Source: Candidatus Aerophobota bacterium (GTDB lineage: Bacteria > Aerophobota > Aerophobia > Aerophobales > B3-G15). Taken from it: a stretch of DNA of 10,514 nt. Positions within the stretch are counted from its first letter, which is position 1. Each line of letters begins with the position of its first letter. Positions 1-6,415 of the stretch are shown one piece after another. The DNA is taken from the NCBI GenBank assembly GCA_030607715.1, contig JAUWJM010000049.1, forward strand, positions 1-10,514, read 5' to 3'. A program made the position numbers and the translations under genes. The notes beneath the pieces are model-generated. The model saw nothing but the letters and a program-made list of their open reading frames with translations. It ran no database searches and was not told the origin of the DNA.

Positions 1-13
1 AGGGAAGTTAAAA

Positions 14-1174
14 TTGGGATCTTCAATCATTCTTAAAAGACTGTATGATTATTACCGAATTGAGCCGGAAAAAATCTTAAGATATTTGGCTGCCCTGTTA
101 GCCTTTGTTATTACTTTAACAGTTCTCACAGCAGTAGCCAGAGCAGATGAGATTGTATATCTTATTCCAATTAAAGGAACCATCAATTCCAGAGTCGCTC
201 AATCTATTGCTCGTGCCATTGATGATGCTGAGCACGCAAAAGCAAAGGCCATAATACTGGAGATCAATACTCTTGGTGGTCAACTGGATGCTGCCACTAA
301 GATTAGAGATTCTATACTTGACTCTAAAATTTTAACTATTGCTTTCGTGAATAAGAGGGCGATATCAGCTGGTACACTCATCTCATTAGCGGCCAAGAAA
401 ATTGTGATGGCTCCTGGATCGACTATTGGTGCAGCTACACCGGTAGATTTTTTAGGTAAGAAGGCATCAGAAAAGGTGATATCATACTGGCGGAAGGAGG
501 TGAAATCAACCGCTGAAAAGAACAACCACCCAACAAAGATAGCAGAAGCAATGGTTGATGAAGAGGTGGAGATACCCGAGCTGATCAAAAAAGGTAAGCT
601 GCTAACTCTTACCACCAATGAGGCATTGAAATGCAAAGTTGCTGATTATAAGGTAGAAAACATAGATGAGATATTGAAGGCCTTTGACTTAGTTGGAGCT
701 CAAGTTGTGTCCGTACCTGCCAGTGCGACTGAACAATTCCTGCGCCCCTGGATTTTATGGGTAGCCTTGGCTGCTGTTTGTCTCATTGCTGAGATATTCA
801 CTGCCGGTTTTTTCATCCTCTGGTTTAGTGTGGGAGCTGCAGTAGCTGCTGTTCTTGCAGGTGTGGGGTTGTCTATGGCCTGGCAATGGGGTGCTTTCGT
901 AATAGTTTCTGCCGTTTGTCTTGTATTATCAAGACGATTTGCTGAGCGTATTACCAAGGGACAGAAGAAAAAGGTGGGACCGGATCGGCTCATTAACAAA
1001 ACAGGAGTAGTCCTGGAGGAGATTAATCCAGATACTGGTAAGGGTAAAGTACGAGTTGAAAGTGAACAGTGGCGTGCAAAATCAGCAGATGGAGAAGCTA
1101 TTGATGCCTGCCCTCACGTATACGTAGTAAAAATTGAGGGAACTCACCTCATAGTTAAAAGGAGAAAAACATGA
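14..1174 (+). CDS. NfeD-family membrane-bound serine protease (NfeD1b long form, ClpP-class)
   Basis: This is a membrane protease of the NfeD/ClpP class, which in studied relatives cleaves the hydrophobic C-terminus of its partner stomatin. Residues about 23-43 form a signal or anchor helix. A crotonase-like protease domain spans about 45-225, with the nucleophile motif ISAG (Ser118) and a probable general-base Lys154 in EKVISY, matching the Ser-Lys dyad of archaeal PH1510. Three or so membrane helices lie at about 245-306, and a C-terminal NfeD beta-barrel (OB-like) domain at about 320-384. At 386 residues it is the usual long-form length. The start is TTG at 14 with AGGGA at 1-5; the frame is open to the window edge, so a start further upstream cannot be excluded. 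It ends in TGA overlapping the next ATG by four bases. The slipin downstream confirms the classic NfeD-slipin operon. Confidence 0.93.
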   Translation: MGSSIILKRLYDYYRIEPEKILRYLAALLAFVITLTVLTAVARADEIVYLIPIKGTINSRVAQSIARAIDDAEHAKAKAIILEINTLGGQLDAATKIRDSILDSKILTIAFVNKRAISAGTLISLAAKKIVMAPGSTIGAATPVDFLGKKASEKVISYWRKEVKSTAEKNNHPTKIAEAMVDEEVEIPELIKKGKLLTLTTNEALKCKVADYKVENIDEILKAFDLVGAQVVSVPASATEQFLRPWILWVALAAVCLIAEIFTAGFFILWFSVGAAVAAVLAGVGLSMAWQWGAFVIVSAVCLVLSRRFAERITKGQKKKVGPDRLINKTGVVLEEINPDTGKGKVRVESEQWRAKSADGEAIDACPHVYVVKIEGTHLIVKRRKT

Positions 1175-2121
1175 TGATAGCAGGAATTTTTGTTGTCGCA
1201 ATTGTTATCATAATAATTGCGGCTACAAGTATAAAAATTATAAGGCCCTGGCAAAAAGGATTGATTGAGCGATTGGGTAGATACCAGAGAACCGCAAACA
1301 GTGGATTAACGATAATAATCCCTTTTATTGAACACATAAAGCCTATAGATATGAGAGAACAGGTAGTAGACGTACCACCACAGAATGTTATTACCAAAGA
1401 TAATGTAGCAGTAGAGGTGGATGCAGTCATCTATCACGAGATTACTGATCCGGTCAAAGTAAGCTACAATGTGGCAAATTTCCTGGTGGCCACAACAAAG
1501 CTTGCTCAAACAAATCTGCGTAATGTGATTGGTGATATGTCACTGGATGAGAGTTTTACCTCAAGAGAGCGCATTAATACTAAACTTCGGTATATATTGG
1601 ATGAGGCTACTGACAAATGGGGAACAAAGATAACACGGGTCGAACTACAACGAATTGAGCCCCCAGCTGATGTAACAGAAGCCATGCATAAACAAATGAA
1701 GGCAGAGCGTGAAAGGCGAGCAATGATTGCCACGGCTGATGGTACTAAAGAGGCTAACATTAGAGTTGCTCAGGGTGAGAGACAAGCCAAGATTTTACGT
1801 GCTGAGGGTGAAGCTGAATCCATTAAAAAGGTTGCTGAGGCTGAAAGGTTCAGGCAATTGACCGTTGCTGAAGGAGAGGCACAGGCAATACTGAAAGTAT
1901 TCTCAGCTATTCATGAAGGACGCCCTACTAACGATCTTCTGGGTATCAAATACTTAGAAGCCCTGAAAGGAATTGCTCAGGGGCAGGCAACAAAGATATT
2001 TTTACCATTGGATTCCTCTGGTATCTTAGGAAGCATCGCTGGGATAGCTGAACTTTTCAAGGAGGGTGAACAAAAGAAGGTCATAGAAGCTAAATCCCCG
2101 AAATCAGAAGGTAGCAAGTAA
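1171..2121 (+). CDS. Slipin / SPFH (band 7) domain protein, stomatin-like
   Basis: This membrane-anchored scaffold protein of the slipin/stomatin family (QmcA/YbbK-like) probably oligomerises on the membrane and organises or regulates the adjacent NfeD protease. An N-terminal hydrophobic helix lies at about residues 3-23. The SPFH/PHB domain runs from about 22 to 185, with the typical IIRPWQKGLIERLGRY opening and the QRIEPPADVTEAM motif. A charged, alanine- and glutamate-rich coiled coil covers about 170-245, followed by a small hydrophobic patch near 280-296 and a lysine-rich tail. At 316 residues it has family length. ATG at 1171 overlaps the upstream stop (ATGA), and GGAG at 1161-1164 gives a 6-base spacing, so start and coupling are clear. 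The gene ends with tandem TAA codons. Confidence 0.95.
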   Translation: MMIAGIFVVAIVIIIIAATSIKIIRPWQKGLIERLGRYQRTANSGLTIIIPFIEHIKPIDMREQVVDVPPQNVITKDNVAVEVDAVIYHEITDPVKVSYNVANFLVATTKLAQTNLRNVIGDMSLDESFTSRERINTKLRYILDEATDKWGTKITRVELQRIEPPADVTEAMHKQMKAERERRAMIATADGTKEANIRVAQGERQAKILRAEGEAESIKKVAEAERFRQLTVAEGEAQAILKVFSAIHEGRPTNDLLGIKYLEALKGIAQGQATKIFLPLDSSGILGSIAGIAELFKEGEQKKVIEAKSPKSEGSK

Positions 2122-2244
2122 TAATCGTACTGCAAAGTTAAAAACAATGTAACTGTTTAGCCATGAATTTACACAAATGAACACAAACAAAAGCAAAATT
2201 CAGTCCAGGGCATTTGTAATAGGTAAGTTTTCCTAAAAGCTAAC

Positions 2245-2276
2245 AATTTAGGCAGACCTTCAGGTCTGCCTAAATT
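2245..2276. repeat. Perfect hairpin with 15-bp arms (REP-like, degenerate foot)
   Basis: AATTTAGGCAGACCT at 2245-2259 and its exact reverse complement at 2262-2276 flank a 2-base TC. The apex reads CTTCAG. No T-tract follows, so a rho-independent terminator is unlikely, although it sits 123 bases after the slipin stop. The apex and the GCAGACCT stem recur at 8892-8909. The foot is TTAG instead of GTAG. Confidence 0.85.
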
Positions 2277-2279
2277 CAT

Positions 2280-2301
2280 CAGGCCTAAAGGCCTGAACTA
2301 C
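2280..2301 (-). repeat. REP-like unit: GTAG foot plus CAGGCC/GGCCTG hairpin
   Basis: CAGGCC, TAAA, GGCCTG at 2280-2295, followed by AA and CTAC (2298-2301). On the minus strand this is GTAG, a short gap and a hairpin with apex CTTTAG. It is head-to-head with the palindrome at 2245-2276. Its minus-strand sequence closely matches the unit at 8887-8909. Confidence 0.75.
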
Positions 2302-2501
2302 ATTTGAGGGATAAAGACGAGGTTGGCTATCCGCAGGGATTTGCCAAAATCTTTTTTGAAAGCTAAACTATTATAGAGATGATTTAAAAACTAACTTGAC
2401 CTGATTAAGAATTGTAGTGGTCAAGCTTGCAATAGGTAATGAGTGATATGTAATGTGTAATAAGTAAAACGAGGCAAAGACGCAACGACCCTATCAACCA
2501 G

Positions 2502-2528
2502 ATAAACGAGATAGACCGAATAGACTGA
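2502..2528 (+). repeat. Degenerate 9-base tandem repeat, three copies
   Basis: ATAAACGAG, ATAGACCGA and ATAGACTGA follow one another directly at 2502, 2511 and 2520. The copies differ at a few positions. Function is unknown; it lies 41 bases before the response regulator start. Confidence 0.5.
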
Positions 2529-2569
2529 AAATACAGGAACAAGAGTTTTAAACTACCTCAAACAATAAA

Positions 2570-3532
2570 ATGAATGAGAAACAGAGTATTTTAATCGTGG
2601 ATGATGATGAGAGCACCTGTAGAACCCTAGCGCTTATATTTAAAAAGAAGGGCTATGAGATAGAGACAGCTCGGATGGGGCGAGAAGCTATAGAGAAGAT
2701 GCAGAAAAAATTCTTCAACCTGGCACTCCTGGACATCAGGCTTCCTGATATAGAAGGAACAAAGTTGCTATCATCTTTAAAGGAAATGCACCCTGACCTG
2801 GAGGTGATCATAATCACCGCTCATGCCTCTGTAAAAACCGCGGTGCAAGCCTTAAACAAGGGGGCATCGGCTTACATCACCAAGCCTTTGAACATGGACG
2901 AGGTGTTGGCTATAGTCAGGGAAGCCCTTAGAAAGCAACATTTAGTGGTAGAGAACAGGAGGCTGTTAAAGATAGCTCAGCAAGAACTGGCCCAGCGTAA
3001 ACAAAATGAAAAAAAACTTGCCTATATGGCTACTCACGATATCCTCACCAATCTACCCAATCGAACTCTGTTCAATAATGATCTTACTCTGGCAATAGCT
3101 CATGCACATCGCCACCAGCAAAGACTTGCCGTGATGATGCTTGATCTGGATTATTTCAAAAATGTTAATGATGCACTGGGGCACAGCATGGGTGACAAGC
3201 TGCTACAAGGTGTTGGTAATAGATTAAAAAATATGTTGCGTAAAAGCGATATCGTGGCCCGCATAGGAGGAGATGAGTTTTTACTGCTTCTACCAGAAAT
3301 TAATCAGCTAAAAGATGCAACCAGGATTGCTCAAAAAATTCTGGGAGCTTTTCAACAGCCATTTATGGTTAACAAGCACAAAATTTCCATTACTATAAGC
3401 ATTGGAATTGCTATCTATCCTACTGACGGTGAAGATGCTGATACTCTGATAAGTCATGCCGATATTGCTATGTACTCGGTCAAAAGAAGTGGTCGCAATA
3501 ACTACCAGCATTACACATCCCAGTATGGTTAA
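2570..3532 (+). CDS. Response regulator diguanylate cyclase (REC-GGDEF)
   Basis: This cytoplasmic response regulator is predicted to make cyclic di-GMP from two GTP when phosphorylated. The REC domain occupies about residues 5-120, with acidic pocket Asp11-Asp13, phosphoacceptor Asp55 (ALLDIRLPD), switch Thr83 and Lys105. A linker helix or coiled coil follows at about 122-150, then a GGDEF domain at about 150-315 with an intact GGDEF at 233-237. RxxD (Arg224, Asp227) lies exactly five residues before it, so the product-inhibition I-site is present. The layout resembles PleD or WspR with a single REC. The obvious partner is the histidine kinase two genes downstream. ATG at 2570 has no good Shine-Dalgarno sequence, which is odd for the first gene of an operon. 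The next gene starts 48 bases after its stop. Confidence 0.95.
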   Translation: MNEKQSILIVDDDESTCRTLALIFKKKGYEIETARMGREAIEKMQKKFFNLALLDIRLPDIEGTKLLSSLKEMHPDLEVIIITAHASVKTAVQALNKGASAYITKPLNMDEVLAIVREALRKQHLVVENRRLLKIAQQELAQRKQNEKKLAYMATHDILTNLPNRTLFNNDLTLAIAHAHRHQQRLAVMMLDLDYFKNVNDALGHSMGDKLLQGVGNRLKNMLRKSDIVARIGGDEFLLLLPEINQLKDATRIAQKILGAFQQPFMVNKHKISITISIGIAIYPTDGEDADTLISHADIAMYSVKRSGRNNYQHYTSQYG

Positions 3533-3580
3533 AAATGTATCCACGAATATGGTAAGGCTATGCCCATTGGAGAGGAAAAT

Positions 3581-4606
3581 ATGAAAATTATGTCCAAAAA
3601 AATATTAATAGGAATTATCATTGTGATTGCGGTGATAATCCTCGGGATTAGCCTTTATTGGTTTGTTCAAAGACAACCAGAAAAATACACCGGACCTGTT
3701 AAAAAAGTAACCATGGGCATTAGTTCTACCAGCCTACTTCCTTCCCTGGCTCATATCGCCAGGGAAAAGGTTTATTTTTTAGAGCAAGGCATAGATATGG
3801 AAATTAAAGATTATCCAGCTGGAAAATTTGCCTTAGCAGCCACATTAAAAGGAGAGCTTGATATGGGAACAGTAGCCGGTCCTCCTATTGTCTTGAGTAG
3901 TTTTGAGCAAAATGATTTTGCTATTTTTGCTACTATCTTAGATTCTGCTCAACACTCAAAAGCTCTTGCCAGAAAAGATAAAAACATTAATACCCCACAA
4001 GATCTAATTGGTAAAAAGGTTGCCACAACCATAGGAACAACAGCACATTTTTTTATGGTCACATTTTTTACCTTTAATAGTTTAGATCTCTCTGATGTTG
4101 AGATAGTTAATTTGAAACCTGAAGAAATGGTGGAGGCGATTATAAATGGTGATGTAGATGCAATCTTTACCTGGGAGCCAAACATATTAAACTGTCAAAA
4201 AATCCTTGGAGATAAGGCCATCATTTTGCCCAGCATAGTAGGATACATGGCAACATTTAACTTAGTTTCAAAGAAAGATTTCATTGAAAATAATCCAGAA
4301 CTAATAAAAAAAATACTCAAAGCTCTGGCAAAAGCAGAAGAGTTTATCAAAGACAATCGGGAAGAATCTGTAGATATCGTTGCCTCACGCCTGAAAGTAG
4401 ATAGAGAATCTATAGATAAACTATGGGATGGCTATGAATTCAGAATCTCTCTATCTCAAAGCCTGTTAGTAACAATGGAAGACCAGGCAAGATGGGCAAT
4501 TGAAAACAATTTAACAGATGCAACAGAAGTTCCAAACTATCTTGATTACATTTACATGGATGCCTTAGGAGAAGTTAAACCAGAAGCTATAGGAATAATA
4601 CGCTAA
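3581..4606 (+). CDS. Membrane-anchored NMT1/THI5-like (NitT/TauT-type) substrate-binding protein
   Basis: This is a periplasmic-type binding protein of the SsuA/ThiY/NMT1 class, which bind small organic ligands such as sulfonates, nitrate or thiamine precursors; the ligand here cannot be told. Residues about 8-29 form one long hydrophobic helix with no lipobox cysteine and no clear signal-peptidase site, so it is likely to stay anchored. The two-lobed domain begins at about 42. Family features include TPQDLIGKKVATTIGTTAHFF (138-158) and the hinge-side GDVDAIFTWEP (190-200). ATG at 3581 is chosen over ATG at 3560 because GGAGAGG (3569-3575) lies 5 bases before it. No ABC permease or ATPase is adjacent; the histidine kinase follows after 13 bases. 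A role as ligand sensor for that kinase is inferred. The DNA is very AT-rich in places (22% GC at 4261-4320). Confidence 0.88.
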   Translation: MKIMSKKILIGIIIVIAVIILGISLYWFVQRQPEKYTGPVKKVTMGISSTSLLPSLAHIAREKVYFLEQGIDMEIKDYPAGKFALAATLKGELDMGTVAGPPIVLSSFEQNDFAIFATILDSAQHSKALARKDKNINTPQDLIGKKVATTIGTTAHFFMVTFFTFNSLDLSDVEIVNLKPEEMVEAIINGDVDAIFTWEPNILNCQKILGDKAIILPSIVGYMATFNLVSKKDFIENNPELIKKILKALAKAEEFIKDNREESVDIVASRLKVDRESIDKLWDGYEFRISLSQSLLVTMEDQARWAIENNLTDATEVPNYLDYIYMDALGEVKPEAIGIIR

Positions 4607-4619
4607 TCATAATAAAAAA

Positions 4620-6080
4620 ATGAAAATTAGAGATAAACTATATCTTAGTTCTATAATTTCAATTTGCCTGTTTGGCATATTTGTCCTGGTAGTGGTTTTA
4701 ACCTCCAATAAAATAACTGAAGAGAGCAAAGAGTATAAGTTAGTGTATGAGGCACATTTGGCTGTATCACAACTTAATATAATTGCACACGAATATTTAA
4801 TATATCACGAAAAGCGAATGGAACAGCAATGGCATTTAAGATATGATTCCACAGCAAAAATCTTGGCAGCAGAAGAAGAAACAGAGAGGGGATTGATGGA
4901 ATCAATACACGCCGAGTATACTGTTCTTGGTGATTTATTCTCACAAGTAACTGCAAATTACGGGAAAATGCAAAAACTTATTCAAGAGGGATCTGCTCAA
5001 GAAAAGATTGACACTGCTATTCGCTTAGAGGAAAGATTAGGGGCTCAACTGTTAATAAAATCACAATCAATAATCATTGATGCTTCCAGGCTTGCTGAAA
5101 AGTCAATGGCTGAACTAATAAAAGCTCAAGAGTTAGCTAAAAATTTAACTTTATCTTTAGTGTTAATTCTTGTTGCATTCATAGTAATTATAGTACTCAC
5201 TGTTAGCAGAATCATCTCCAAATCGTTAGGTAAACTAACAAAAGGGGTAGAAATAATTGGAAAAGGAAACTTTGAACATAAAATTGACCTAAAAAGCAAA
5301 GATGAAATGGGCCAGCTTGCCACTGCCTTCAATGAAATGACCGGCAAATTAAAAGAATCTTATACTGACCTGGAAAAAGAGATCGCGGAACGTAAACAGG
5401 CAGAGGAGAGACTGGTACGTTCAGAGAAACTGGCCGTGCTGGGGCAATTGGCCGGCGATGTGGCCCACGAGCTGCGCAATCCCCTGGGAGCCATTAAAAA
5501 TGCTGCCTATTTCCTCAACCTGACTCTAAAGAAACCTGAACCAGAGGTAAAGGAAACTCTGGAGATTTTAGACAAGGAAGTGGGAACATCTGAGAGGATC
5601 ATCAGTAGCCTTCTTGACTTTGCTCGTCCAAAGCTCCCTATTAGACAGAAGGTGGATATCAATGAACTCATCCAGGGAACACTGTCCCGTATCACCATGC
5701 CAAAAAATGTCAAGGTGGTGAGTCAGTTAAATGAGACATTACCAGCCATCCTGGCTGATCCTGATCAACTCGGTCAAGTCTTTGGAAACATCATCCTCAA
5801 TGGTATTCAAGCTATGCCTGAGGGTGGTCGATTGAGCGTTAAGTCCGAAGTGGAAAGTCCGGAATGGTTGACCATCTCCTTCACCGATACAGGAATGGGA
5901 ATCCCTGAGGAGAACCTGAACAAGCTCTTTGAACCCCTGTTCACCACCAAGGCTAAGGGTATTGGACTGGGCCTGGCAATTACAAAGACCCTAATAGAAA
6001 GACATGGAGGAGTTATCCAAGTGCAAAGTAAAGTGGGAAAGGGTAGCACCTTTACAGTCAGATTACCTATGAGATACTAA
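4620..6080 (+). CDS. HAMP-domain sensor histidine kinase
   Basis: This membrane histidine kinase probably phosphorylates the REC-GGDEF regulator. Membrane helices at about residues 9-29 and 177-196 bracket a mostly helical extracytoplasmic domain of about 146 residues. A HAMP domain follows (about 197-250), then a coiled coil, HisKA with phospho-acceptor His283 (AHELRNPLG), and HATPase_c with N box Asn390/Asn394, G1 DTGMGIPE (423-430), F box LFEPLFTT and G2 GIGLGLAI (447-454). All catalytic boxes look intact. ATG at 4620 follows a run of A with no Shine-Dalgarno sequence, so translation may be coupled to the binding protein 13 bases upstream. The 5' half is AT-rich (25-32% GC sampled), whereas the kinase core is 50-60% GC. 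The last residues (MRY) are encoded by DNA that reads as an HD-GYP fragment in another frame, so the natural 3' end may be altered. Confidence 0.94.
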   Translation: MKIRDKLYLSSIISICLFGIFVLVVVLTSNKITEESKEYKLVYEAHLAVSQLNIIAHEYLIYHEKRMEQQWHLRYDSTAKILAAEEETERGLMESIHAEYTVLGDLFSQVTANYGKMQKLIQEGSAQEKIDTAIRLEERLGAQLLIKSQSIIIDASRLAEKSMAELIKAQELAKNLTLSLVLILVAFIVIIVLTVSRIISKSLGKLTKGVEIIGKGNFEHKIDLKSKDEMGQLATAFNEMTGKLKESYTDLEKEIAERKQAEERLVRSEKLAVLGQLAGDVAHELRNPLGAIKNAAYFLNLTLKKPEPEVKETLEILDKEVGTSERIISSLLDFARPKLPIRQKVDINELIQGTLSRITMPKNVKVVSQLNETLPAILADPDQLGQVFGNIILNGIQAMPEGGRLSVKSEVESPEWLTISFTDTGMGIPEENLNKLFEPLFTTKAKGIGLGLAITKTLIERHGGVIQVQSKVGKGSTFTVRLPMRY

Positions 6081-6183
6081 AGGATACAGGGTTTCCCTGG
6101 CCGGTTGCTGAAACTATTCTCCAGCACCATGAAAGGATGGAAAGTGTAATATCTATTTCTCTTAGCTGGAAATCCCCATTTTA
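6068..6183 (+). pseudogene. Decayed HD-GYP domain fragment (c-di-GMP phosphodiesterase remnant)
   Basis: In the frame starting at 6068 the DNA reads YEILKDTGFPWPVAE (6068-6112) and continues TILQHHER to 6136. This matches the C-terminal half of HD-GYP domains, whose consensus there is close to YEILKDIEFPWPVAQ then IVLQHHERLDGSGYP. At 6136 the frame shifts by one lost base: GAT GGA (Asp-Gly) follows in the next frame, after which the GSGYP motif is degraded and a TAG appears at 6163, before a weak LEIPIL match. The N-terminal HD residues are absent. The fragment overlaps the last 13 bases of the kinase gene and has similar GC (52% over 6081-6140). It is non-functional and marks an old recombination or deletion that removed most of an HD-GYP gene. 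Confidence 0.75.
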
Positions 6184-6219
6184 TCAGCCTTATAGGAGAC
6201 TGGTGAAAAATCCCAATAT

Positions 6220-6280
6220 TGTAGCGGTCCGATTTATCGGGCCCGTTAGCAGAGCGGGTTTCATAAATGAAACCTCTACA
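6220..6280. repeat. Inverted pair of REP-like units (BIME-like)
   Basis: Unit 1 (6220-6245, plus) starts TGTAGCGGTCCGATTTATCG and ends CCCG. Unit 2 (6255-6280, minus) starts TGTAGAGGTTTCATTTATGA and ends CCCG on the minus strand. A 9-base spacer separates them. Both have a GTAG foot, an ATTTAT apex and the same length. The stem bases differ in compensating pairs (GGTCCGAT/ATCGGGCC against GGTTTCAT/ATGAAACC). The CCCG/CGGG ends can pair around the spacer to form a third stem. Confidence 0.85.
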
Positions 6281-6298
6281 AAAAGCCACTTTTCCACT

Positions 6299-6342
6299 AG
6301 GCTCCTAAGGTCACGAAAAGACGACATTAGGTCGCCTTTTTT
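6299..6342 (+). terminator. Rho-independent terminator with bulged stem
   Basis: A bulged stem is built from AGGC (6299-6302), CCTAA (6304-6308) and GTC (6310-6312), pairing with GAC (6320-6322), TTAGG (6327-6331) and GCCT (6334-6337). It runs into six T's ending at 6342. It would close the signalling operon 219 bases after the kinase stop, and it lies just before the ahcY promoter. Confidence 0.65.
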
Positions 6343-6358
6343 ATTAAATGCACCAGGT

Positions 6359-6387
6359 TTGACTAAAGAGGGTTTATTTAATATAAT
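6359..6387 (+). promoter_or_regulatory. Sigma-70-type promoter of ahcY
   Basis: TTGACT at 6359-6364, a 17-base spacer, and a perfect TATAAT at 6382-6387. The start of transcription would be near 6394, only about 22 bases before the TTG start codon. This leaves room for the GGAG at 6405-6408 but not for a riboswitch. Confidence 0.85.
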
Positions 6388-6415
6388 TTAATTACAAAAT
6401 AAAAGGAGAACTTCT

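Larger units (their letters stand above)
2122..2569. other. Intergenic region with palindromes and degenerate short repeats, no gene seen
   Basis: No reading frame here resembles a protein. The stretch holds a phrase with roughly 10-base spacing of ACAC-type units (2163-2190), two adjacent hairpins (2245-2301, listed separately), an inverted repeat CTTGACC/GGTCAAG (2395-2401 and 2419-2425), and a three-copy degenerate 9-base tandem repeat (2502-2528). No convincing promoter for the following operon was found; TTGACC at 2396 has no matching -10 at normal spacing. Confidence 0.7.

Noticed and set aside
2245..2301. Rho-independent terminator for the NfeD-slipin operon
   Set aside because: The hairpins lack a following T-tract and match the dispersed REP family, though they could still affect mRNA 3' ends.
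3560..3580. Upstream ATG start for the binding protein
   Set aside because: It is poorly placed relative to any ribosome binding site, whereas ATG 3581 has GGAGAGG 5 bases before it and gives a normal N-terminal anchor.
6137..6391. An 84-codon open frame after the kinase
   Set aside because: It crosses the HD-GYP remnant, the REP pair and the terminator, and its product matches no family.
6343..6415. A riboswitch (for example SAH-sensing) upstream of ahcY
   Set aside because: The predicted transcript leader is only about 22 bases long, too short for any known class.
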